Source: Puniceicoccaceae bacterium (GTDB taxonomy: Bacteria > Verrucomicrobiota > Verrucomicrobiia > Opitutales > Coraliomargaritaceae). From it: a DNA stretch of 5,240 nt. The translations under genes and the position numbers were made by a program. Under the pieces are notes generated by a model. That model was not told the DNA's origin, did not search any database, and saw only the letters and a program-made list of their open reading frames with translations. Shown piece by piece: positions 1 to 5,041 of the stretch. The DNA lies in the NCBI GenBank assembly GCA_003566795.1, contig PXBU01000167.1, positions 1-5,240 of the forward strand, in the 5' to 3' direction. The number at the start of each line of letters is the position of its first letter. Position 1 is the first letter of the stretch.

Positions 1-1
1 C

Positions 2-25
2 GACTACTTTGAATTCCCGCAATGA
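2..25 (+). CDS. Possible 3' tail of an upstream gene (partial)
   Basis: Reading from base 2 gives seven codons (DYFEFPQ) followed by a TGA stop at 23-25. This is the only frame at the left edge that closes just before the RluA gene with a plausible C-terminus; the frame from base 1 stops at once. The 36 bases to the RluA start would allow co-transcription. Seven residues are far too few to identify a family, so this is only a possible gene end and could be chance. Confidence 0.25.
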   Translation, partial: DYFEFPQ

Positions 26-61
26 ACTCCGAAGAACCAAAAATTTGAAGCGCGATGAGCC

Positions 62-997
62 ATGCCTGAACGAATTCTTGAATATTCTGTGCCGGAGGGG
101 ACGAAAACAGAGCGGGCCGACAAGCTGTTCGCTGCGAAGTTTGACGATGTGAGCCGGGTACGTCTGCAACGGGCCTTCGATGCCGGGCGGGTAACTTTCG
201 ATGGTGAGGTGATCGATAAGCGGTTTAAGCTCAGCCGTGCCGGACGGCTGCGAGCCGTGCTGGATGAGCCGCAATTTGAGGCTCCGCCTCAGCCGGTCGA
301 CCTCCCGCTGGACGTCGTCTTTGAGGACGCGTCGATTATCGTGGTCAACAAGGCACCCGGCATGGTGACGCATCCCGGCAGCGGCACGGGCGAGAATACC
401 CTCGTGCATGCGCTCCTGCACCACTGCGGCGGACAGCTCAGCAGCGTGGGGGCACCTGACCGGCCGGGCATCGTGCACCGGCTCGACAAGGAAACCAGCG
501 GGCTCATCGTGGCCGCCAAGACGGACAAGGCGCACCACAAGCTGGCCGCTGCTTTTAGCGCCCGAGATACTTACAAGCGCTATCTGGCACTGGTGCTCGG
601 GCTTCCAAAACAGGCCTCTGGATCCTGCCGCGAGCCGATCGGTCGCCATCCGGTCGTGCGTACCCGCATGGCGGTGCAGCGAAACGGCCGCGAGGCCCAT
701 ACCGATTGGAAACTCGAAGAGACCTTTGGCAAGGCGGCGGCTTTGGTTAGTTGCGTCATCCATACCGGACGCACCCATCAAATTCGGGTGCACATGAGTT
801 CGCTGCGGCATCCTTTGTTGGGCGATTACACTTACGGGTTTAAGGCGGCCCGGCTACCCGGTATCGAGGTGCCGCGCGTCATGCTGCATTCGAACGAGCT
901 GCGTATCGCCCATCCGGATAGTGGCTGTGACATGCGCTTTGAAAGCAAGCCCCCGCTGGATTTCTCCGAAATGATCCGTTTTTTGGGTGCTCGGTAA
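62..997 (+). CDS. RluA-family large-subunit-type RNA pseudouridine synthase
   Basis: The 311-residue protein is predicted to convert specific uridines in structured RNA (23S rRNA or tRNA) to pseudouridine in the cytoplasm. Residues about 13-65 look like an S4-type RNA-binding domain (RADKLFAAKF, then the AGRV.FDGEVI turn). The catalytic domain starts near residue 85. It carries the RluA signature RPGIVHRLDKETSG at 134-147, with catalytic Asp142, the preceding NKAPGMVTHPG motif at 96-106, and GRTHQIRVH at 236-244, where the conserved Arg and His lie near the active site. Length and the S4 domain resemble RluD/RluC rather than the shorter RluA, but the target uridine cannot be assigned, so no symbol is given. 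The ATG at 62 is the natural start, because the S4-like region begins about 12 residues in. Only a weak purine stretch (TTGAAG) precedes it. The downstream genes look functionally unrelated. No truncation or missing catalytic residue is seen. Confidence 0.95.
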   Translation: MPERILEYSVPEGTKTERADKLFAAKFDDVSRVRLQRAFDAGRVTFDGEVIDKRFKLSRAGRLRAVLDEPQFEAPPQPVDLPLDVVFEDASIIVVNKAPGMVTHPGSGTGENTLVHALLHHCGGQLSSVGAPDRPGIVHRLDKETSGLIVAAKTDKAHHKLAAAFSARDTYKRYLALVLGLPKQASGSCREPIGRHPVVRTRMAVQRNGREAHTDWKLEETFGKAAALVSCVIHTGRTHQIRVHMSSLRHPLLGDYTYGFKAARLPGIEVPRVMLHSNELRIAHPDSGCDMRFESKPPLDFSEMIRFLGAR

Positions 998-1023
998 ACT
1001 TCAGTGCCCAGGTCGATTTTTTT
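984..1023 (+). terminator. Weak possible rho-independent terminator after the RluA gene
   Basis: TGGGTGC at 984-990 can pair with GTGCCCA at 1004-1010 (seven pairs, two of them G-U, 13-base loop). A run of seven T follows at 1017-1023, six bases past the stem. The stem overlaps the stop codon and the spacing to the T run is longer than ideal. A second imperfect stem (CTGC 1024-1027 with GCAG 1047-1050, CACC 1031-1034 with GGTG 1041-1044) lies just beyond. Either could end the transcript, but both are weak. Confidence 0.3.
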
Positions 1024-1192
1024 CTGCTGTCACCACATGGGGTGTTGCAGTTTGTAACTGCCAAACGCTCACAGGAGAGAGATTGATATTTTGGACAGAT
1101 AAAGCTGGTTGACAAGTGCCACAAACTATTGGATTCAAGTTTTTTCCGTCATCCTACCTTTAATGACGGCTCTATACCAAACCCAACTAACC

Positions 1193-1567
1193 ATGATCCG
1201 TACTATCCTCTTCACCGCCTTACTGGCATTCTTTATCACGGCCCAACAGCCATTACAGGCGAACGCTTCCCAGCCAAGTTGGAGTAGTTGGAGAACGTTG
1301 ACCACTGTGGACGGCGTTAAGCTTGAATACCGATACAAGCACAGAGCCGAAAGGACTGATGTTCAGTGGCAAGCCACTAACTACAATGATGCGAGGGTAT
1401 ATGTCAGCATCAAAGAAAAGGAGTATTTCTTTGCCGGAGGTAAAAAGGGGACCCATAGCGACGTTGGATCAAATGTTAATGCCAATGCTTCCTACCGATT
1501 CATGCCGGATACGCTCCGGGGTGATGTTCGCGCGGTTTCCGCTCATTTGGTTGTGACCCGGAATTAA
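1193..1567 (+). CDS. Small secreted protein of unknown function
   Basis: I do not recognise a family. The ATG at 1193 gives 124 residues and is preferred over the in-frame TTG at 1109, because it puts a classical Sec signal at the very N-terminus: Arg3, a hydrophobic stretch at about 4-17, and an AxA-type site (QANA) giving likely cleavage after Ala25. The mature part, about 99 residues, has alternating hydrophobic/polar strands (VKLEYRYKH 42-50, TDVQWQATN 55-63, ARVYVSIKEKEYFFAGG 67-83, VRAVSAHLVVTRN 112-124). This suggests a small all-beta, possibly Ig-like, domain. There is no cysteine, lipobox or catalytic motif. Base composition is about 46% GC in four hand-counted 60-base blocks, clearly below the RluA gene, which may mean relaxed selection or a different origin. 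No Shine-Dalgarno sequence stands before the start. The gene lies alone between RluA and the ThuA-like gene. Confidence 0.7.
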   Translation: MIRTILFTALLAFFITAQQPLQANASQPSWSSWRTLTTVDGVKLEYRYKHRAERTDVQWQATNYNDARVYVSIKEKEYFFAGGKKGTHSDVGSNVNANASYRFMPDTLRGDVRAVSAHLVVTRN

Positions 1568-1749
1568 TTTCCTTTCCTAGTTTCGCGTTCCTTGCATGGC
1601 TTGAAGTTTGGGTTCGACGTGAAGTAGTTATAAATTACTCCTACCGATTCATTGGTGAACCGTGCTGGCTGCATTTGTGACTTTGCCCTTACGATGCTGC
1701 CAGTTTTTGTTCCTTGCACGGGAGAACGGAGAACTGCAATGTTGGGGGC
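1568..1749. other. Intergenic gap with a possible -10 box
   Basis: This 182-base gap precedes the first ThuA-like gene. The only promoter-like element is TATAAA at 1629-1634, with a poor -35 candidate (TTGGGT at 1608-1613, 15-base spacer). GGAGAACGGAGA at 1721-1732 is purine-rich and could act in ribosome binding, but it lies 17 or more bases before the ATG at 1750. It is better spaced for an out-of-frame ATG at 1739. No terminator hairpin, repeat or RNA gene is recognisable. Confidence 0.3.
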
Positions 1750-2541
1750 ATGGATAGAAACAGAAAAATATATCGCTTCCTATTATCCTTCGTCTTAGCC
1801 CCTATTTGCTTATTCGCGCAGCCTGAAAAAGGAGAAGCGGGGCAGTCGGCTCCCCTGCGAGTGCTGTATGTGACGGGTGGTGGTTGGCATGACTACGAGG
1901 GTCAAACGCCAATCGTTAAAGCTATCATCAAAGATGCCCTCGGGGAGGTCGATATAACCGTCTCGGTCGTGGGCGGATTCGGACGGCAAAACCCCGATTT
2001 TAACTTCCACCCCGCTTTTAAGGAGGAAGATTGGGCCGAGGGTTTTGACTTGGTGGTGTACAATAAATGCAACTCACCGGGATTTTCCGATGATGAATGG
2101 GTTGAGCGGATTGTGACGCCCCACCGCGAGGGATTACCGGCGGTGCTCATCCACGGCACCCTGCATAACTTCTGGCCCGACGAAGAACGCACGGGGTTGT
2201 GGAACCAGTTTTGCGGCATCACCAGCCGCAACCACGAGCCCCGCGCCCCGGTGACCACCACCGTTGAGATGCCGGATCACCCGATCATGGCGGGCCTGCC
2301 GGAGCAATGGTCCCACGAACCGGGCGAATTGTATCGGGCGCATGGTATGCAGGAGGGGGTCAAGTCGCTGGCCACCGGCATTTCAGGCGAAGGGGAAGAA
2401 CACACTACGGTGTGGGCGCACCAGTTCGGGCAGGGCCGGGTATTCGGCACCACCATCGGGCACGCCACCGAAATCTTTGAGGGCGAGGAATTCCAGCGCC
2501 TGCTCAAGCAGGGGATTCAGTGGGCCGTCGGACGGCTTTAG
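1750..2541 (+). CDS. Secreted ThuA-like (class I glutamine amidotransferase-like fold) protein
   Basis: This is a 263-residue member of the ThuA family, named for trehalose utilisation in rhizobia, where ThuA works with a sugar dehydrogenase on keto-sugars. The ATG at 1750 is chosen over the in-frame TTG at 1714 because it begins a Sec signal peptide: basic DRNRK, hydrophobic core about 8-19, likely cleavage after Ala23. ThuA features are the first strand and loop LRVLYVTGGGWHDY (36-49), FDLVVYNKC (99-107), the core strand and turn AVLIHGTLHNF (131-141), DHPIMAGLP (176-184), the E-LY motif (193-195), and the C-terminal VWAHQFGQGRVFGTTIGH (221-238) before a final helix. The usual amidotransferase Cys nucleophile is not evident at the elbow, as expected for ThuA proteins. 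A GGGGG run (1743-1748) just before the ATG may stand in for a Shine-Dalgarno sequence. The gene faces the exported isomerase-like gene tail to tail. The substrate is unknown. Confidence 0.88.
   Translation: MDRNRKIYRFLLSFVLAPICLFAQPEKGEAGQSAPLRVLYVTGGGWHDYEGQTPIVKAIIKDALGEVDITVSVVGGFGRQNPDFNFHPAFKEEDWAEGFDLVVYNKCNSPGFSDDEWVERIVTPHREGLPAVLIHGTLHNFWPDEERTGLWNQFCGITSRNHEPRAPVTTTVEMPDHPIMAGLPEQWSHEPGELYRAHGMQEGVKSLATGISGEGEEHTTVWAHQFGQGRVFGTTIGHATEIFEGEEFQRLLKQGIQWAVGRL
2524..2536 (+). repeat. Short GC-rich palindrome at the convergent gene ends
   Basis: GCCGTC (2524-2529) and GACGGC (2531-2536) are perfect inverted repeats around a single G, inside the last codons of the ThuA-like gene and followed by TTTA. 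As RNA this could form only a four-pair stem with a five-base loop, so it is at most a weak end signal for the rightward transcript. It may simply be coding sequence (Val-Gly-Arg-Leu). Confidence 0.25.
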
Positions 2542-2549
2542 CGGTTGCC

Positions 2550-3488
2550 TTACACGTCACACACCGCGATTGCCTCGCGCAGGCCTTCCAGCGGATCGCG
2601 GGTCGGAATAAACTCATGGCCGACATAGCCCTCATAACCCACTTCCAAGAGGGCGCGCATGATAGCCGGGTAATTATTTTCCTGGCTATCGTCGAGCTCC
2701 GCCCGCCCGGGGACACCAGCGGTGTGGATGTGGCCAATTAGGTCGGTGCCGTATTCGCGGATGCGCGCTACCAGATCGCCGTTCATCACCTGCACGTGAT
2801 AGATGTCGAACAATAGTTTGACCCGTGGCGACCCGACCTCGCGAATAATATCAGCGCAGTAGTCGATGTCATCACCCTGGTAACCGGGGTGGCCACGGAA
2901 ATTGTCGTGTTCGAAGCGGCTGTTGAGATGCTCAACATAGATGTCGATGTTATTCTTCTCACCGAGAGCAGCCAGTTTCTTCAAGCCCGCTACCGTATTT
3001 TTGGCACCCTCCTCGGGGTCGATAATGCCCTTGGAGTGATCGTCGACATCCTTCCATTTGAATCCGGTGAACGCGATCACGGAGGGGACTTTGATGGGAG
3101 CGTTGGCGGCCGCCTCCATCGTCTTGCGCGTGGTCTCAATTACTTCCGCCTGGTAAGCCGGGTTGTTGAGACCTTTCAAATAGGGTTCGCCGGGCATGCC
3201 GTTAGGGGTGATCGCACAATCAAGACCGAATTCGGCCAGTGTCGCCCAATCGTCGGGACCGGCCAGTTCCACGCTCTTGCAGCCCAGGTCGCGCGCGTGT
3301 TTGCACACGGTCGGCAGGTCCCATTTTTCGCCAAAATACATGTAGGGCCAAGTGACGATCGAGTGATTGATATTGCCGCGCAGCGGAGCGGTGCTTGCGC
3401 CGCGGGTGCGGGGAGCAGCCATGCCGCCGCCGAGTAGTGCCACGGCCGAAGCCGCGAGGGAGTTACGGAGGAGTGTTCTTCTTTTCAT
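2550..3488 (-). CDS. Tat-exported hydroxypyruvate isomerase-like TIM-barrel protein
   Basis: This 312-residue protein of the xylose isomerase-like TIM-barrel superfamily closely resembles the Hyi type. The ATG at 3488 is preferred to a TTG at 3527 because it starts a twin-arginine signal: KRRTLLRNS at 2-10, hydrophobic stretch 11-23, possible cleavage around AAPRTRGAS. The protein is therefore predicted to act outside the cytoplasm, unlike E. coli Hyi. Barrel landmarks are GCKSVEL (69-75), PSVIAFTGF (135-143), DIYVEHLNSR (182-191), GHPGY (199-203), RVKLLFDIYHVQ (222-233), IGHIHTAGVPGR (251-262), NNYPAIMRALLEVGYEGYVGHEFIP (271-295). Likely metal or catalytic residues are Glu186, Asp228, His255 and Glu292. 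By my alignment from memory, His255 replaces a Gln metal ligand of E. coli Hyi. Actual activity may be isomerase, epimerase or 3-keto-glycoside lyase/hydratase; the substrate cannot be read. It may be co-transcribed with the 83-residue gene 65 bases upstream. Confidence 0.88.
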   Translation of the reverse strand: MKRRTLLRNSLAASAVALLGGGMAAPRTRGASTAPLRGNINHSIVTWPYMYFGEKWDLPTVCKHARDLGCKSVELAGPDDWATLAEFGLDCAITPNGMPGEPYLKGLNNPAYQAEVIETTRKTMEAAANAPIKVPSVIAFTGFKWKDVDDHSKGIIDPEEGAKNTVAGLKKLAALGEKNNIDIYVEHLNSRFEHDNFRGHPGYQGDDIDYCADIIREVGSPRVKLLFDIYHVQVMNGDLVARIREYGTDLIGHIHTAGVPGRAELDDSQENNYPAIMRALLEVGYEGYVGHEFIPTRDPLEGLREAIAVCDV

Positions 3489-3553
3489 GGGTTCAAGTAG
3501 CGTGGGAGAGAAAATTTCCTTTGGCAAGCCTAAGCGGACTTCTGAAGGCCGTA

Positions 3554-3805
3554 TTATGTATCCGCGTCCGGAGGAAGGCTATCTGCGGCGTAGAAGGGCT
3601 CCAGGGTTTCCAGATGTTTACGGACGATGCCTCCGATTTGTTCGGATGGTAAGCGGTCGCGGTGCAGTTCAAAGATCGCCACCAGTAGGGCCAGTTCAAT
3701 ATCCAGCGGCTTGACGCTGGCCGTCTTCATTTCCTGCAGGATTTTCAGGGCCTGGCTTTCGGCTTTTTTGTAATCGTTAAAATTGGCATCGAGCGGATTT
3801 GTCAT
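3554..3805 (-). CDS. Small helical protein of unknown function
   Basis: I do not recognise a family. Starting at the ATG at 3805 gives 83 residues. The longer open frame reaching 4030 is rejected because it would run through the divergent gap and into the lipoprotein gene, and its extra residues look non-coding. The protein is mostly helical: NDYKKAESQALKILQEMK (10-27), VKPLDIELALLVAIFELHRD (31-50), and, after RLPSEQ, a third helix IGGIVRKHLETLEPFYA (57-73). The middle helix is hydrophobic, but its Asp and Glu residues argue against a membrane span. There is no signal peptide, so it is probably cytoplasmic, perhaps a small adaptor or helical-bundle protein. It ends 65 bases before the isomerase-like gene on the same strand, which suggests one transcript. 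The start has no clear Shine-Dalgarno sequence (only TAGGGTG adjoins it). Confidence 0.6.
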   Translation of the reverse strand: MTNPLDANFNDYKKAESQALKILQEMKTASVKPLDIELALLVAIFELHRDRLPSEQIGGIVRKHLETLEPFYAADSLPPDADT

Positions 3806-3971
3806 CACCCTAGCAAGCTGGGATCGCCTCCGTCCTGTCAAGCCTGCAACGGTAATGGGAGGGAGCCACGGGACTTTCCCGCACTTGGTTGAGCTTTTCC
3901 CTTGTCCTGGGGCAATCGGAGGTTTTACTCGATACTTCCTATCTTCAGTGAAGCGTAAACTCCCATTTATT
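3806..3971. other. Divergent intergenic region, shared promoter area
   Basis: This 166-base gap separates the leftward small gene from the rightward lipoprotein gene, so it must hold promoters for both strands unless transcription enters from elsewhere. I see no convincing -35/-10 pair. Two things stand out. One is a 13-base inverted repeat at 3869-3881 (CGGGA, CTT, TCCCG) that could be a regulator site. The other is an orphan GGAGG at 3918-3922 with no start codon within 5-12 bases; the nearest in-frame alternative start of the lipoprotein, GTG at 3948, is 25 bases away. Confidence 0.35.
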
Positions 3972-4883
3972 ATGAAACAAAAAACTGCATTGATCCTCCG
4001 CACAACCTTAGCCGTTTTCTTTACGGCCACTGCTCTTTTGGTGGCGTCCTGTAAAGGTGACGCCGAAGAACGTCACCTCTTGTTGATCGCCGGGCCTGAC
4101 AGCCATGGCCCCAGGGCGCACAATCATGAAAAGGGGATGCAGTTGTTTGCGCGTGAACTGCAGGCGATCGATGGACTGAAGGTCTCGGTGGCCATTAATG
4201 GCTGGCCGGAGGATGAATCACTGGTCGATCAAGTGGATGCGATTGTGTTTTATGCTGACGGGTTGGAGGGGCATCCGGCCCTCCAAGAAGATCGGCTGGC
4301 CCACCTTAACCGGCGTATTACTGAGGATGGTATCGGTGTGGGTATGGTCCACTTCGCAGTTCACGTGCCAGTCGACGATGGCAGCGACGAGTTCAAAGAG
4401 TGGATTGGCGGTCACTACGAGAGTCTCTATTCCTGTAATCCGATGTGGACCGCTGAATTTAAGGAGTTTCCGGAGCACCCGATCACCACCGGGGTCGAGC
4501 CTTTCGAACACCATGACGAATGGTATTTTAATATGCGTTTCCGCGAGAATATGGAAGGTGTGAAGCCGATCCTGGTGGCCACTCCCTCTGATGAGACACG
4601 CGACGGCCCGTATGTTCACCCACGCGGACCCTACGAGCATATTCAAGCGGCTAAAGGCCGTGAAGAGGTGTTGATGTGGGCGGTCGAGCGCGAAGATGGC
4701 GGACGTGGGTTTGGCTTCACCGGAGGGCACTATCACGAAGGATGGGATGTTGTTTCGATGCGCCGCTTGGTGCTCAACGCCATGCTTTGGGTAGCCGAGG
4801 TGGACATCCCCGAAGGCGGCGCACCCTTCACGATTTCCGTTGAGGATTCCGATGCTGCGGGTGATGCCGTTCCGACCAGCTAA
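3972..4883 (+). CDS. ThuA-like lipoprotein
   Basis: This is a 303-residue ThuA-family protein, distinct from the one at 1750-2541. The ATG at 3972 starts a lipoprotein signal: basic MKQK..R, hydrophobic 12-24, lipobox VASC with Cys27 as the lipidation site. It should be anchored to a membrane, facing the periplasm or surface. Family features are HLLLIAGPDSHGPRAHNHEKG (35-55), the strand DAIVFYADG (89-97), GVGMVHFAVHVP (122-133), FKEWIGGHYES (141-151), EHPITTGVEPFEHHDEWYF (168-186), VLMWAVERE (233-241), GRGFGFTGGHYHEGW (244-258) and the final helix LNAMLWVAEVDIP (268-280). It has 16 histidines, many within these conserved-looking loops, so a metal-dependent role is possible. A short acidic tail (290-299) follows the domain. 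The GTG at 3948 is an alternative start, but it would place eight extra residues before the signal. The likely role is carbohydrate or keto-sugar processing; the substrate is unknown. Confidence 0.87.
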   Translation: MKQKTALILRTTLAVFFTATALLVASCKGDAEERHLLLIAGPDSHGPRAHNHEKGMQLFARELQAIDGLKVSVAINGWPEDESLVDQVDAIVFYADGLEGHPALQEDRLAHLNRRITEDGIGVGMVHFAVHVPVDDGSDEFKEWIGGHYESLYSCNPMWTAEFKEFPEHPITTGVEPFEHHDEWYFNMRFRENMEGVKPILVATPSDETRDGPYVHPRGPYEHIQAAKGREEVLMWAVEREDGGRGFGFTGGHYHEGWDVVSMRRLVLNAMLWVAEVDIPEGGAPFTISVEDSDAAGDAVPTS

Positions 4884-4900
4884 GGCCTCACTTGCATCCC

Positions 4901-4920
4901 CGGCAGCGAACACTCTGCCG
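4901..4920 (+). terminator. Hairpin after the ThuA-like lipoprotein gene, possible terminator
   Basis: CGGCAG (4901-4906) and CTGCCG (4915-4920) form a perfect six-pair stem with an eight-base loop, 17 bases after the stop codon. The nearest T run (TTTT at 4930-4933, within AAAATTTT) is nine bases past the stem, so intrinsic termination would be inefficient. The stem may instead protect the transcript end, or belong to the palindromic flank of the transposase gene. Confidence 0.4.
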
Positions 4921-4971
4921 AACTGAAAATTTTGGCAATCCCTCTCAAGTAATTCCTTACAGACGATTTTT

Positions 4972-4991
4972 GCAAATTATTAATTATTTGC
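4972..4991. repeat. Near-perfect 20-base AT-rich palindrome
   Basis: The segment reads GCAAAT, T, ATTAAT, T, ATTTGC. Every base pairs with its mirror position except one symmetric pair (4978 with 4985, T against T). It lies 51 bases before the transposase ATG, just upstream of a TTGACA hexamer. A dimeric regulator or the transposase itself could bind it; as RNA it would be a weak stem. Confidence 0.5.
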
Positions 4992-4999
4992 CTGGCAAA
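4987..4999. repeat. Second palindrome overlapping the first
   Basis: TTTGCC (4987-4992) and GGCAAA (4994-4999) are perfect inverted repeats around one T. The left arm shares ATTTGC with the right arm of the palindrome at 4972-4991, so three GCAAA/TTTGC half-sites alternate in orientation over 29 bases. This regular arrangement suggests protein-binding half-sites or mutually exclusive stem structures. Confidence 0.45.
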
Positions 5000-5006
5000 A
5001 TATATG

Positions 5007-5034
5007 TTGACATCACGCTAGTTGAGGCTAATTT
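5007..5034 (+). promoter_or_regulatory. Possible promoter for the transposase gene
   Basis: TTGACA at 5007-5012 is a perfect consensus -35 hexamer. With a 16-base spacer the -10 candidate is TAATTT (5029-5034), which matches TATAAT at only three positions. If used, transcription would start within a few bases of the ATG at 5042, giving an almost leaderless message. The palindromes at 4972-4999 end just upstream of the -35. Confidence 0.3.
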
Positions 5035-5041
5035 TGGCGGC

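Larger units (their letters stand above)
4928..5038 (+). repeat. Nine-base direct repeat AATTTTGGC bracketing the palindromic gap
   Basis: AATTTTGGC occurs exactly at 4928-4936 and again at 5030-5038, the second copy ending three bases before the transposase ATG. The two copies bracket the palindromic, AT-rich part of the gap. The match is exact but short and lies in low-complexity sequence, so it could be chance. It is recorded because it coincides with the likely left flank of a mobile element. Confidence 0.25.

Noticed and set aside
1109..1137. TTGACA at 1109-1114 as a promoter for the small secreted gene
   Set aside because: The hexamer is a perfect -35, but no acceptable -10 box occurs at 15-19 bases (the candidates are GGATTC, GATTCA, ATTCAA).
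1109..1192. TTG-initiated extension of the small secreted protein
   Set aside because: The ATG at 1193 places a textbook signal peptide at the N-terminus; the 28 extra residues would displace it.
2889..3437. Open frame of 182 codons on the plus strand
   Set aside because: It is antisense to the isomerase-like gene, whose frame carries clear family motifs; the plus-strand translation resembles nothing.
3870..3879. GGGACTTTCC, identical to a eukaryotic NF-kappaB site
   Set aside because: It is a chance match; the surrounding genes are plainly bacterial. Only the symmetry of the longer repeat was kept as an observation.
3783..3971. N-terminal extension of the lipoprotein gene by 63 codons
   Set aside because: It would bury the lipoprotein signal inside the protein and overlap the start of the minus-strand small gene; the extension has no protein-like character.
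4218..4913. Long open frame of 231 codons on the minus strand
   Set aside because: It lies wholly antisense to the well-supported ThuA-like lipoprotein gene, and its translation shows no domain; it is a shadow of the coding bias on the other strand.
4901..4920. The CGGCAG/CTGCCG hairpin as a true REP element of the nearby transposase
   Set aside because: It lacks the conserved tetranucleotide (GTAG/GGAG type) at the stem foot and no second copy is in the window, so it is listed only as a possible terminator.
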